Shown: positions 1 through 9,238, numbered from the stretch's first letter. The stretch: 64,000 bases of DNA from Acrocarpospora macrocephala (GCF_009687865.1 NZ_BLAE01000037.1:46841-110840), one strand, 5' to 3'. A program made the numbers and translations. Notes: a model not told the origin generated them from the letters alone.

Positions 1-837
1 CTGCGCCCCGGCCACGAGTGGTGCGGGGTCGTCAGCGCCGTAGGCGAGGGTGTGAACGCCTCATGGCTCGGTCGGCGGGTCACCGGCGACACCATGCTCG
101 GCTGCGGCCACTGCGACCGCTGCCGGGCCGGCCGCCACCACGTGTGCGCTGAGCTGGCGGAGATCGGCATCAGCAGCGGCCGCCCCGGCGCACTCGCCGA
201 ACAACTCGCCGTACCGGCCACCGCCCTGCACGCGCTACCCGACACAGTGGACCCCACGCTCGGCGCACTGCTGGAGCCCGGGGGCAACGCCCTGCGGGCC
301 GCCCGGGCCACGGGCCTGGAGCAGGGCGAGCGGCTGCTGGTCCTGGGCACCGGCACGATCGGCCTGCTCACAGCGCTGTTCGCCAGAACCGGCGGAGCCG
401 AGGTCCACCTGATGGGCCGCGACGACGACGGCCTGCGTCTGGCCAGAGACCTCGGCTTCACCGATGCCTGGACTCGGACGTCGCTGCCCGCGCTTGCCTG
501 GGACGCCGTCATCGATGCCTCCAACGCGCCCGAGCTGCCCGCCCTCGCGCTGGAGCTCGTCGAACCCGCCCGGCGCGTCATCTACATCGGCCTGGCCGGC
601 ACCCCGTCCACCCTCGACACCCGCGATCTGGCGCTCAAGGACGTCACCGCGGTCGGTATCCTCGGAGGCTCGGCCGGCCTGGCCGGAGCCATCGCCGCCT
701 ACGCCGACGCCTCGGTCGACGCCTGCTCGCTCGTGGCCGCCACCGTCGGCCTCGCCCAGACCGCCGACGTCCTGGCCGGACACCGCCCACCCGACGCCGG
801 GCCGGGCCCGAAGATCCACATCGACCCGCGCCGATAA
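1..837 (+). CDS. Zinc-dependent alcohol dehydrogenase, 5' end outside the window
   Basis: The reading frame is open from base 1, and its first residues (GHEWCGVV) match the conserved GHEW/F segment of medium-chain zinc alcohol dehydrogenases, so the true start lies upstream. The structural-zinc cysteines follow in CGHCDRCRAGRHHVC, then a Rossmann motif (GTGTIGLL) near residue 118 of the visible part. The family oxidises alcohols or polyols with NAD(P)+. The stop is 14 bases before the FAD/Fe-S oxidase, so the two are probably co-transcribed. An internal GTG at base 52 is too late to be the start, because it would remove the GHE motif. The substrate cannot be told from the sequence. Confidence 0.85.
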   Translation: MRPGHEWCGVVSAVGEGVNASWLGRRVTGDTMLGCGHCDRCRAGRHHVCAELAEIGISSGRPGALAEQLAVPATALHALPDTVDPTLGALLEPGGNALRAARATGLEQGERLLVLGTGTIGLLTALFARTGGAEVHLMGRDDDGLRLARDLGFTDAWTRTSLPALAWDAVIDASNAPELPALALELVEPARRVIYIGLAGTPSTLDTRDLALKDVTAVGILGGSAGLAGAIAAYADASVDACSLVAATVGLAQTADVLAGHRPPDAGPGPKIHIDPRR

Positions 838-851
838 GAGAAAGTACTAAC

Positions 852-3620
852 GTGATCGATACGGCGGATCCCGCCATCCTCTCCGCGGTGGAAGCCGCTG
901 TCCCGGGGATCGCCAGGACGAGGCTGAGCGATCGGCTCGGCATGGCCCACGACGCCTCGCACTACCTGCTCACCCCACAGGCCGTCCTGGTGCCCGAGAG
1001 CGCGGAGCAGGTCGCCGCGCTGCTGCGGACCGGCCTTCCGCTCACGTTCCGTTCGGGTGGCACCAGCCTGAGCGGGCAGGGGGTGAGCGAGCACCTGCTG
1101 GTGGACACGCGCCGCCACTTCCGCTCGATCGAGGTGCTGGACGACGGCGAGCGGGTACGCGTCCAGCCGGGAGCCGTGCTACGGCAGGTCAACGCCCGCC
1201 TCGCCCCCTACGGCCGCAAGCTCGGACCCGATCCGGCCAGCGAATCGGCGTGCACGATCGGCGGGGTCGTGGCCAACAACTCCAGCGGCATGACCTGCGG
1301 CACCCACGCCAACACGTACCGGACCCTGGAGTCGATGACGATCGTGCTGCCCAGCGGCACCGTCCTCGACACCGGCGCCCCCGACGCCGACGACCGCCTG
1401 CACGCCCTCGAACCCGACCTCGCGCAAGGTCTGACCCGCCTGCGCGAACGTGTGCGCGGCAACTCCGACTCGGTGCGCCGCATCCACGCCCAGTTCTCGC
1501 TGAAGAACACCATGGGCTACGGCCTCAACAGCTTCCTCGAACACTCCTTGCCCGCGCAGATCCTCGCCCACCTGATCATCGGCAGCGAAGGCACGCTCGG
1601 CTTCGTCGCCGAAGCGGTCTTCCGCACGGTCCCCGCGCACCCCTTGGCCGCCACCTGCCTGCTCGTCTTCCCGACCTTGCGGGAGGCGATGGCCGCCATG
1701 CCCGGCCTCGTCGCCGCCGAGCCGGCCGCCGTCGAACTGCTGGACGCCGAATCCCTGCGCGTCGCCCAGACCGACCCCAGGGCCGACGACGTCCTGCGCA
1801 CGCTCACCGTCACCGACCACGCCGCGCTCCTGGTCGAATGGCAGGAATCCGACGCCGAACTGCTGGCCGAGCGCGAGTGCGCCGCCGAGCAGGCGTTCGC
1901 CGACCTGCGCCTGTCCGCTCCGGCACGGCTGAGCCGGGAGACCGGCGGCCGGGCAGCGCTGTGGCACATCCGCAAGGGCCTGTACGCCGCCGTCGCCGGA
2001 GCCCGGCCCAGCGGCACCACCGCCCTGCTGGAGGACGTCGCCGTTCCCGTGCCCACCCTGGCCGACCTGTGCGACGACCTGACCGGCCTGTTCGCCAAGC
2101 ACCGCTACGAGCGCAGCGTCATCTTCGGCCACGCCAAGGACGGCAACCTGCACTTCATGCTCAACGAGCGCTTCGGCACCGACCTGCAGCGCTACGCCGA
2201 CTTCACCGAGGACATGGTCGAGGCCATCCTTCGCCGCGGCGGCACGCTGAAAGCCGAGCACGGCACCGGCCGCGTCATGGCCCCGTTCGTCCGCCGCCAG
2301 TACGGCAACGAGCTCTATGACGTGATGCGCGAGGTCAAACGCCTGTGCGACCCGGCGGGCGCCCTGAACCCCGGCGTCGTCCTCACCGACCACGACGACG
2401 CCCACTTGCGCGACCTCAAACAGGTCGTCACCGTCGAGCCGGAAGTGGACCGCTGCGTGGAATGCGGCTACTGCGAGCCTGTCTGCCCCAGCCGCGACCT
2501 GACCACCACCCCGCGCCAGCGCATCGTCCTGCGCCGCGAGCTGGCCGCCGCCCAAGCCGCGGGCGAGCACGCCCTCGCCCGCCAACTCGAAGCGGAATAC
2601 GGCTACGACGCCGTGGACACCTGCGCCGTGGACGGCATGTGCGCCACCGCCTGCCCCGTCCTGATCAACACCGGCGACCTCACCAAACGCCTCCGGGCCG
2701 AACGCCACGGTCGCGCAGCCCAGGCGGGTTGGAACAGCGCCGCCAAACACTGGGACGGCGTCACCCGGGCGATGAACCTGGCCCTCGACACCGCCGCCGC
2801 CACCCCGCCCAAGATCCCCGAAGCCGCCAGCCGCGCCGCCCGCGCCCTCACCACCCCCGAAGCCGTCCCCCAGTGGACCCGCGACCTGCCGCGGGGTGGA
2901 ACGCGCCGCCGCCCCGCACCAGTCGCCTCCCCGAATGCCGTCTACGTGCCGTCCTGCCTGAACACCCTGTTCGCCCCCGCCGACGGCGGGCCCGGCGTGA
3001 TGACCGCCTTCCAGCGCCTGGCCGACCGCGCGGGCCTGCGCCTGCACATCCCCGAGGGGATCGCGAGCCTGTGCTGCGGCACCCCCTGGTCCTCCAAGGG
3101 CTACACCGATGGCCACGAGACCATGGCGGGCCGCGTCCGCAACACGCTCACGCAGGCCACCGACGGTGGACGCATCCCGGTCGTTACCGATGCCGCCTCC
3201 TGCACCGAAGGCTACGGCCACCTCGCCCCCACCCTCCAGGTAGTCGACGCGGTCGTCTACACCGTCGAGCACATCCTGCCCCGGCTACCGGTGAAGCACC
3301 GCCTGCCGTCCCTGGCCCTGCACCCCACCTGTTCCTCTACCCGCCTCGGCCTGAACGCCGCCATCACCCGGATCGCCGAGGCGATCGCCGAGCAGGTGGT
3401 CGTTCCCGACCGATGGCAGTGCTGCGCCTTCGCCGGCGATCGCGGCCTGCTCCACCCAGAGCTGACCGCCTCGGCCACCCGCGCCGAAGCCGCCTTCGTG
3501 GTGGCCGGAGACTTCGCCGCCCACGCCTCGGTCAACCGCACCTGCGAGCTTGGCCTGACCCGCGCCACCGGCAAGGCGTACCACCACCTACTCGAACTCC
3601 TCGACCAGGCCACCACCTGA
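852..3620 (+). CDS. FAD-binding oxidase with 4Fe-4S and cysteine-rich CCG domains (D-lactate dehydrogenase/GlcD-GlpC type)
   Basis: This 922-residue fusion carries an N-terminal PCMH-type FAD domain (GGTSLSGQG, about residue 75), a C-terminal FAD-oxidase cap ending in the 'HGTGRVMAPF' region, and two 4Fe-4S motifs (CVECGYCEPVC from about C535, CAVDGMCATACP from about C591). It ends with two CCG-type segments (SLCCGTPWSSKG, WQCCAFAGDRG). This order matches single-chain 2-hydroxyacid dehydrogenases that pass electrons from D-lactate or similar acids to the respiratory chain. The start is GTG 852, 14 bases after the alcohol dehydrogenase. Pathway inference: the alcohol dehydrogenase and this oxidase act in one route. 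The exact 2-hydroxyacid is unknown. Confidence 0.88.
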   Translation: MIDTADPAILSAVEAAVPGIARTRLSDRLGMAHDASHYLLTPQAVLVPESAEQVAALLRTGLPLTFRSGGTSLSGQGVSEHLLVDTRRHFRSIEVLDDGERVRVQPGAVLRQVNARLAPYGRKLGPDPASESACTIGGVVANNSSGMTCGTHANTYRTLESMTIVLPSGTVLDTGAPDADDRLHALEPDLAQGLTRLRERVRGNSDSVRRIHAQFSLKNTMGYGLNSFLEHSLPAQILAHLIIGSEGTLGFVAEAVFRTVPAHPLAATCLLVFPTLREAMAAMPGLVAAEPAAVELLDAESLRVAQTDPRADDVLRTLTVTDHAALLVEWQESDAELLAERECAAEQAFADLRLSAPARLSRETGGRAALWHIRKGLYAAVAGARPSGTTALLEDVAVPVPTLADLCDDLTGLFAKHRYERSVIFGHAKDGNLHFMLNERFGTDLQRYADFTEDMVEAILRRGGTLKAEHGTGRVMAPFVRRQYGNELYDVMREVKRLCDPAGALNPGVVLTDHDDAHLRDLKQVVTVEPEVDRCVECGYCEPVCPSRDLTTTPRQRIVLRRELAAAQAAGEHALARQLEAEYGYDAVDTCAVDGMCATACPVLINTGDLTKRLRAERHGRAAQAGWNSAAKHWDGVTRAMNLALDTAAATPPKIPEAASRAARALTTPEAVPQWTRDLPRGGTRRRPAPVASPNAVYVPSCLNTLFAPADGGPGVMTAFQRLADRAGLRLHIPEGIASLCCGTPWSSKGYTDGHETMAGRVRNTLTQATDGGRIPVVTDAASCTEGYGHLAPTLQVVDAVVYTVEHILPRLPVKHRLPSLALHPTCSSTRLGLNAAITRIAEAIAEQVVVPDRWQCCAFAGDRGLLHPELTASATRAEAAFVVAGDFAAHASVNRTCELGLTRATGKAYHHLLELLDQATT

Positions 3621-3639
3621 GAAACGTCCGGAGACCACC

Positions 3640-3732
3640 GTGAACACGGACCGCCTGTTCGCCCTCGCCTAACCGGCCGCGCTGCCGGGCGAGTCCGGCT
3701 TCCTGGATGACCATGGCCAGCGCCCCGTCCAT
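3640..3732. pseudogene. Junction of two truncated gene starts
   Basis: On the plus strand a good ribosome site (GGAG) precedes GTG 3640, which opens a frame of only ten codons (VNTDRLFALA) ending at TAA 3670-3672. On the minus strand AGGAGG sits six bases before ATG 3732, right after the SDR stop. It opens MDGALAMVIQEAG and about six more plausible residues before running antisense into the FAD oxidase. Both look like the first codons of real downstream genes, cut where the two operons now meet at about 3672. Neither stub is long enough to name a product. Confidence 0.5.
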
Positions 3733-3746
3733 GCCTCACCTCCTCT

Positions 3747-4496
3747 TCAGATCTGCTTCTGGCCGCCGTCGACGTAGAGGTTCGAGCCGGTGATGTAGCT
3801 GCTGTCGTCGCCGGCCAGGAAGAGCGCCACACCGGCGACCTCGTCGGGCTCGGCCACCCGGCCGAGCGGGACGCCACTGGCGATCATGTCGAACAACACG
3901 TCGGGCTGGGCCGGGTCGGGGGCATTCGCGGCCAGGCCCGGGGTCTTGACGGCGCCGGGAGAGATCGAATTCACCCGGATGCCCCGGCCCTTCAGCTCGT
4001 TCGCCCAGGTACGGGCGAACGAGCGGACCGCGGCCTTCGTGGCGGCGTACATGCCGAACGCCTCGCTGCCGCTGTCCGCGGCGATCGAGCTGAACAGGAT
4101 CACCGACGCGCCCTCATTGAGCAGCGGCAGCGCCTTCTGCACGGTGAACACCGTGCTGCGGATGTTGGTGATGATCGACTGGTCGAAGTGCTCTTCGGTG
4201 GTCAACTCCAGCGTGGCGAGTTCGCCGCCGCCGGCGTTGGCCACCAGGGCGTCCAGTCGGCGGCCGTCGCCGACGATCTGGGCGTAGAGCCGGTCGAGGT
4301 CGGCCAGGTCACCGGCGTCGGCCTGGACGCCGGTCGCGTTCGGGCCGATCGTTGCGACCGCGTCGTCAAGCTGAGGCTTACGGCGGCCGGTCAGATAGAC
4401 ATAGGCGCCCTCGGAAGCGAAGCGCTGCGCGACGGCCAGGCCGATTCCTGCCGACGCGCCCGTGACGAGGGCGGTCTTGCCTTCAAGTCTCTGCAT
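3747..4496 (-). CDS. SDR-family oxidoreductase
   Basis: This is a classical short-chain dehydrogenase of 249 residues. The cofactor motif TGASAGIG is near residue 12, NAGG near residue 84, the catalytic YAATK (Tyr-x-x-x-Lys) near residue 151, and the C-terminus reads GSNLYVDGG, as usual in the family. Start ATG 4496 has AAGGA eight bases upstream; longer in-frame starts lack a site. It is the last intact gene of the LacI-adjacent operon, 11 bases after the preceding SDR. It probably oxidises or reduces an alcohol or sugar intermediate; the substrate is unknown. Confidence 0.88.
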   Translation of the reverse strand: MQRLEGKTALVTGASAGIGLAVAQRFASEGAYVYLTGRRKPQLDDAVATIGPNATGVQADAGDLADLDRLYAQIVGDGRRLDALVANAGGGELATLELTTEEHFDQSIITNIRSTVFTVQKALPLLNEGASVILFSSIAADSGSEAFGMYAATKAAVRSFARTWANELKGRGIRVNSISPGAVKTPGLAANAPDPAQPDVLFDMIASGVPLGRVAEPDEVAGVALFLAGDDSSYITGSNLYVDGGQKQI

Positions 4497-4507
4497 GACA
4501 TGTTTCC

Positions 4508-5275
4508 TTAGGGCCGCATGGTGGTGCCGCCGTCGACGCAGATCGACTGGCCGGTCACCCATTCGGACAGATCTGAGAGCAGGAACGCGACCATCGCGCC
4601 GATGTCGGCCGCCTTCCCGTGGCGGGGTGCGGGTGTGGTGGCGAGGATCATGTCCCGGTATTCCTCGGGCAGGTTCAGCTTGGTCTGCTCGGTGAGGACC
4701 AGGCCCGGCGAGACGGAGTTGGCGCGTACCCCGGACTTGCCGTACTTGCGGGCGACATGCCGGGTGAGCGCACCGATCCCGGCCTTCGTCACCGAGTACG
4801 CGACCTTGTCCTCCATGCCGGCGTAGGCGGCGTTGGAGATCGCGTTGACCACGGACCCACCACCCGCCTCGACCATGTGGGGGATCGCGTGCTTGAGGGC
4901 CAGCAGGTAGCCGGTCAGGTTGACATCCATCGTGCGCTGCCAGGCGGCCAGGTCGATGTCGACGACATTCGTGTCCCGGGCGACCTCGTCGGGGTGAATG
5001 TTGGCTGCTACGTTGAACAGGCCGTCGATCTTGCCGTACTCCTTGACCGCGAGGTCGATCTGACTCTTGACCCGGTCTTCATTCGAGATGTCGACGGCCA
5101 GGGCGATGCCCTCGCCGCCCGCGTCCACGGCGGCCTGGATCGTTCGTCCGGCCGCAGCTTCGCTGATGTCGCCGACGATCAGCTTCGCGCCGCCTGCGCC
5201 CAGGAACTGCGCGGTCGCGGTGGCGATTCCCCCGGCTCCGGCGAAGACGACGACCTTGCCCTTGAGGCCTTCCAT
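4508..5275 (-). CDS. SDR-family oxidoreductase
   Basis: A second short-chain dehydrogenase of 255 residues. The cofactor loop reads FAGAGGIATA, slightly off the usual TGxxxGxG. VDISNED marks the Asp60-type contact, the active site is YSVTK, and the C-terminus is GQSICVDGG. ATG 5275 is preferred because GGAG lies nine bases upstream; an in-frame TTG at 5293 is possible. The gene lies between the deleted alcohol dehydrogenase and the other SDR, in one transcription unit read from the hydrolase promoter. Confidence 0.86.
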   Translation of the reverse strand: MEGLKGKVVVFAGAGGIATATAQFLGAGGAKLIVGDISEAAAGRTIQAAVDAGGEGIALAVDISNEDRVKSQIDLAVKEYGKIDGLFNVAANIHPDEVARDTNVVDIDLAAWQRTMDVNLTGYLLALKHAIPHMVEAGGGSVVNAISNAAYAGMEDKVAYSVTKAGIGALTRHVARKYGKSGVRANSVSPGLVLTEQTKLNLPEEYRDMILATTPAPRHGKAADIGAMVAFLLSDLSEWVTGQSICVDGGTTMRP

Positions 5276-5294
5276 ATCTATGCACTCCAACAAA

Positions 5295-5593
5295 TCAGAA
5301 GATGACGACCCTGTCGGTCGCGCCCGTGTCGCCGGCCAGCGCGAGAGCGCGCTCGACCTCGGTGAAGGACACCTGATCGCTCACGATGAGCGCGTTTCTC
5401 TCCCAGTTGTCGACCAGGTCCCTGGGTGACCTCGAAGATCCCGGCTCGCTCCGGGGATGATGCCGCCCTCATGCACGGCACGCGGATCGGCGCCGCACAC
5501 CCCGCACGTCTTCATCTTCACGAGCACGTCCACCGGATCGGGAACCTCCAGGACCTCGACCTTGCCGGGCCCGGTGACCATGACGGCCTTCAT
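5295..5593 (-). pseudogene. Internally deleted zinc alcohol dehydrogenase
   Basis: The first codons encode a normal N-terminus (MKAVMVTGPGKVEVLEVP, then KTCGVCGADPR with the catalytic-zinc Cys). After about 45 codons the sequence jumps, in another frame, to a typical C-terminus (VSFTEVERALALAG, ending DRVVIF and stop at 5295). About 250 residues, including the whole NAD domain, are missing. The ATG overlaps the hydrolase stop by four bases (ATGA), so it was once translationally coupled. With an enzyme missing, the operon may no longer complete its pathway. Confidence 0.85.
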
Positions 5594-6597
5594 CGGCCTT
5601 CTCCCACCTGTGCCGCGCGGTGCCACTGTTCGTTCGTGAAGCGGCGGGTCTCACCGGCTTGTTCGCGGTCCTCGGGGGCCTGGCCGAGGAACATGCCGTG
5701 GCCGGCGGCCTCCCAGACGTGCAGATCCGCCGGTACGCCGGCGGCGCGCAGCGCCCGATGCATGCGTACGGTGTCCGACAGCAGCCGGTCCCGGGTGCCG
5801 CTGAGCAGGAGAGCCGGCGGGAAACCCCTGCTGAAGTCGCCGAACAGCGGGGACAGGTAGGGGTCGCGCAGATCGTGACCGTCGGCGTAGAACCGGATGG
5901 CCGGGGTCAGGTCACCGGTCAGCATGATGTCGAGGCCATCGTTGGTCTGCCAGGTGTCCCCGGCGCCGGTCAGGTCGGTGGCCGGCGTGTTCAGCACGAC
6001 CGCGGCCGGCAGCGGCAGGCCCTCGTCAGGGAGCCGGAGCATGAGCGCCACAGCCAGGTTGCCGCCCGCCGACACTCCGCCGACGATGATCTCCTCCGGG
6101 CGGCGTTCCCGCAGCAGGGCCCGGTAGGCGGTCAGGCAGTCGTCCAGGGCCACCGGGAACCGGTGGTCGGGCGGCATCCGGTAGTCGACCGCCCACACCC
6201 GCGCGCCCACGGTTGTCGCGGTGATGGTGGCGGTGGCACGACACATGAGCCCGCCGCCTTGGGTCCAGGCGCCACCATGAATGTCGAAGTACACCCGCCG
6301 ATCCTCCGGCGCGACTCCGTCGGGAGTGACCACGTAGACGGAGAAGCCACCCAGGGGGATCTCCTCCGTCCTCTCGGAGAATCCGGTCAATGCCTCTCCG
6401 AACATGTCCATGACGTACTTGTCCTGCGCGACGATCATCTTTCGCCAGCCGTCGATGTCATCCAGCGGCGGATATTCAACGACCGGTCCGGTTATGCCAC
6501 GCGCCAAGACGGCCCGGGCTTCCTCGCTCGGCGAGGCGGGCACCGGGATGACTCGAGCCGGAAGGCGCAACGCCGGACGCTCGTCATCAGTTGTCAT
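5590..6597 (-). CDS. Alpha/beta hydrolase, hormone-sensitive lipase type esterase
   Basis: A 335-residue enzyme with the HSL-family oxyanion motif HGGAW (about residue 107), the nucleophile elbow GVSAGGN with the catalytic Ser, a later Asp in the GTRDRLL segment, and His in AGHGMF. These hydrolases cleave esters or lactones in the cytoplasm; no signal peptide is present. ATG 6597 is preceded by AGGAG at good spacing. It is the first gene of an operon leading into the deleted alcohol dehydrogenase and two SDRs. A LacI-type box lies about 90 bases upstream. Confidence 0.87.
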   Translation of the reverse strand: MTTDDERPALRLPARVIPVPASPSEEARAVLARGITGPVVEYPPLDDIDGWRKMIVAQDKYVMDMFGEALTGFSERTEEIPLGGFSVYVVTPDGVAPEDRRVYFDIHGGAWTQGGGLMCRATATITATTVGARVWAVDYRMPPDHRFPVALDDCLTAYRALLRERRPEEIIVGGVSAGGNLAVALMLRLPDEGLPLPAAVVLNTPATDLTGAGDTWQTNDGLDIMLTGDLTPAIRFYADGHDLRDPYLSPLFGDFSRGFPPALLLSGTRDRLLSDTVRMHRALRAAGVPADLHVWEAAGHGMFLGQAPEDREQAGETRRFTNEQWHRAAQVGEGR

Positions 6598-6682
6598 CAC
6601 ACATCTCCTCGCCTGCCCAGCCCTCTATCGGCTCGAGCCTGAGCGGTTCCGGTGCCCGCGCGACAGGTGAAGCGCAACACCA

Positions 6683-6698
6683 AGCTTTCACGTGCTAG
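6683..6698. promoter_or_regulatory. LacI-type operator candidate in front of the hydrolase operon
   Basis: AGCTTTCACGTGCTAG matches 14 of 16 bases of the box in front of the LacI gene at 7808-7823. It has the central CG common in LacI-family operators. It lies between the regulator and the operon it probably represses. Confidence 0.65.
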
Positions 6699-6757
6699 TT
6701 CGAGCACGCTACCAGCGTCCGGCGGCTCTGCCAACAGCCGTGTTTTCGCGACGGTGA

Positions 6758-7762
6758 CTACCGGCCGCCGACGGTGGACTCGCGGGCGACCACCCGCGCG
6801 TTGCCCTCGAAGTCCTCGGAGGGAAGGGGACGCCCGTCGATCGTGTGCAGGGCCAGCGCGGCGAAATGGCGGCCGACGCTGACGGCGTCGAAATCCACGC
6901 TGGAGATCGAGGGAAGGAACATGGCCGCCAGCGGAGTGTCATCGTGCCCGATCACCGCCAGGTCGCCGGGCACGGCGAGGCCCGCACGGATCGCGGCGCC
7001 CACCACCGTCGCCGCGACCTCGTCGTTGTAGGCCACCACGCCGGTCACGTCCGCCGCATGCCAGCGCCGGACCGCATCGGTGGCGGAGTCTCCGAGATAG
7101 TCGACCGTCCGCACGTCGAGCGGGTCCAGGCCGAGCTGGGCGGCGGCCCGCTCTGCCGCCCGCACTCGCGCCTCCTGCAGCGGGGACGTGCGCGGATCCG
7201 CGCTCGCTGCGAAGGCGAGCCGGCGATGACCGAGCCCGTGCAGGTGGTCAACCTGGAGCGCCGGCCCGGCGGTGATGATGGAGGCATCATCCAGCGATCC
7301 GGGATGCTCCGGGTCAGGATGGATCCTAGTGACCCCGCAGGCGCGCATCGACGCCACCTCTTCGTCGTCGAACGGCCACAGGCCAAGAACGACGTCGGGA
7401 GCGAGCAGCTCCCACAGCGGGCGCGCGCGGCCCGCGATCTGGCGCGCGTAGATGGCCAGGGAGTAGCCGGCCTCGTCCACCGCCAGCGCAGCCTCCTCCA
7501 GGTGCCAGCGCAGCCGGTACTCCATCCGCCAGTCCGGGATCACCATCAGGATCACCTTGCTGCTGCCCCGGCGCAGATCCTGTGCGGCCCGGTGCGGGCG
7601 ATAGCCCAAGCGCTCGGCCTCGGCGAGCACCCGCTGCCGGGTCCGCTCGGAGATCGTCTGGCCCGGCGTGTTGTTGAGCACGAAGCCGACCGTGGCCCGT
7701 GAAATGCCCAGCGACCTGGCTACATCCGCAGCCGTCACCCGCTTGCCGACCTGCCCGATCAC
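6758..7762 (-). CDS. LacI-family transcriptional regulator
   Basis: The N-terminal helix-turn-helix (VTAADVARSLGISRATVGFV) and hinge helix (LGYRPHRAAQDLRRG) are followed by a periplasmic-binding-protein-like effector domain (VIGHDDTPLA, then FLPSISSVDFD). That is the standard architecture, at 334 residues. GTG 7762 has AGGAG eight bases upstream; a GTG at 7771 is also in frame but less well placed. It is co-directional with the downstream hydrolase/SDR operon. Near-identical palindromes upstream of both suggest it represses the operon and itself, relieved by a sugar-like or related ligand. Confidence 0.9.
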   Translation of the reverse strand: MIGQVGKRVTAADVARSLGISRATVGFVLNNTPGQTISERTRQRVLAEAERLGYRPHRAAQDLRRGSSKVILMVIPDWRMEYRLRWHLEEAALAVDEAGYSLAIYARQIAGRARPLWELLAPDVVLGLWPFDDEEVASMRACGVTRIHPDPEHPGSLDDASIITAGPALQVDHLHGLGHRRLAFAASADPRTSPLQEARVRAAERAAAQLGLDPLDVRTVDYLGDSATDAVRRWHAADVTGVVAYNDEVAATVVGAAIRAGLAVPGDLAVIGHDDTPLAAMFLPSISSVDFDAVSVGRHFAALALHTIDGRPLPSEDFEGNARVVARESTVGGR

Positions 7763-7807
7763 CGGACCCACTCCTCAAGACCAACCTTGCAGCTAGGCGG
7801 GAAGTCT

Positions 7808-7823
7808 AGCTTGCACGTGCAAG
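7808..7823. promoter_or_regulatory. LacI-type operator candidate, autoregulatory
   Basis: AGCTTGCACGTGCAAG lies within a perfect 16-bp palindrome, GCTTGCACGTGCAAGC (7809-7824), just upstream of the LacI gene. It matches the box at 6683-6698. Position and symmetry suggest autoregulation. Confidence 0.7.
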
Positions 7824-8091
7824 CGACCGGAAGCCAGCAACGCGACCGCTGCTACGGCGACTCGCTGGAGCTGCTCGCGCAGCTCGAGATCGACGGCTGG
7901 ACCACACCGTCGCGACCGATGCTTCCTGGGAGGCCTCGCAGGACGGCCCGATCGTCGCCGCCGACCTCATGCGGGGCCAGCGCCCGATCAGACGATCCCC
8001 TTCCCACCGGCCACCGGCTGGACGAACGCGCAGGTGCTCGGCGAGCCCGACGCGCGGCTGACGGTGTCGCCCGCGCCACCGACCGGGCCGT

Positions 8092-8906
8092 CTACGGCTG
8101 GATCTCCGATGGGTGCAGCCGCTCGACGGTGAAGAACAGCCTGGCGATCCTGGTCCGCATCATGGAGCAAGCAGTGCGGGACGGCATCATCGACCGCAAC
8201 CCCTCCCGCGTGGTCGGCTGGCAGCACGAATACAAGCTCACCGAAGACGAACTCGACGACCCGCGCAGCCTCGCCCTCCCCGACTGGGAGTCGCTGATCC
8301 GCTTGGCGGACGCCCTCGTAGCCCGTTCCGCAGGCACCTACGCGGGATGGGCCGACGTGGTGATCTTCGCGACGTGCACGGCAGCGCGCATCGGGCGAAG
8401 TTCCTGGCGTACGCGTCGGCGACATCGACACCTGGACGTGGAAAGTAAAGAGGCAGACCACACCCGGCCCGGGCGGTCTCATCGACAAGGGCACCAAAGG
8501 CAAACGCGCCCACACAGTCCCACTGATCGTCGAGGTACGCGAACTCGTATCACGACGCATCGCCCGAGCACAGTCGGACTCCTCCGCGCGCTTGTTCACC
8601 GGGCCGAGGGGCGGACGAATCACCACGGCGGTCCTGCGCGATGCCACGCACTGGGACGAGGTTGTCTCCCGGCTCGGCTACGAGCATCTCCGGCGTCACG
8701 ACCTTCGGCACACCGGCCCGACCTGGATGGCCGACGCTGGCGTCCCCGTCCACGTGCTGCGCAAGATCGCCGGCCACGGTTCCCTCACCACGACGCAGCG
8801 CTACCTTCACCCCGATGCCAGGTCCATCACCAACGCGGGAACCGCGCTGAGCGCTCACCTATCCACCCGCTGGTCCCCAAATGGTCCCCAGCTCCGAGTC
8901 GTCTAG
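8092..8906 (+). pseudogene. Tyrosine recombinase (integrase), N-terminally incomplete and frameshifted
   Basis: The frame begins with core-binding-domain sequence (STVKNSLAILVRIMEQAV, then DGIIDRNPSRVVGW) and reaches TAARIG, where the first catalytic Arg region should be. One extra G in the GGG at 8393-8395 throws it out of frame. The continuation is GDIDTWTWKVKRQ, then LFTGPRGG, then the catalytic HDLRHTGPTWM and GHGSLTTTQRYLHP. The stop is TAG 8904-8906, about 80 bases before the left att repeat. No clear integrase N-terminus lies at 7825-8091, which reads like a patchwork. This is probably the dead integrase of an older element in the same tRNA gene. Confidence 0.8.
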
Positions 8907-8988
8907 GAGATCGAACGCAATGAAGATCCAAATAGAAAAATACCCATCTACCTGGGCTTTCACCCAATCCGACAGGTCTTTGCGATCT

Positions 8989-9031
8989 GTCGGGACGACA
9001 GGATTTGAACCTGCGACCCCTTGACCCCCAG
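8989..9031. repeat. Left attachment-site copy (43-bp direct repeat of the tRNA-Pro 3' part)
   Basis: All 43 bases are identical to 17865-17907. They cover the acceptor 3' strand, T arm, variable loop and part of the anticodon arm of tRNA-Pro. The flanks differ, and the encoded CCA of the intact gene is absent here. This is the expected footprint of an element integrated into the 3' end of a tRNA gene. Confidence 0.85.
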
Positions 9032-9238
9032 GCAATGATCACGCTTGGCCGCCCCACACTCCTACGACGGCTGAGCTGCGAGAACGGTTCACCAACATCC
9101 GCGTACGTCCAGCAGTGTTCACCCGCGTTGTCGCTCAGTTTGTCACTCACCACAGCAACTGGGAAACGGGGACCGACTCTCGGTAATGCGTGCGGCACTT
9201 CGGCGATGCCAGCCGATTGCCCACCTCTAATATGCCCA

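Noticed and set aside
1179..3272. 697-codon open frame antisense to the FAD oxidase
   Set aside because: It mirrors a GC-rich gene with clear family motifs on the plus strand. Its own product is Gly/Val/Ala-biased with no domains.
7825..8091. N-terminal half of the frameshifted integrase
   Set aside because: The frame is open but the residues do not look like an integrase arm or core domain, and fragments in other frames look equally plausible.
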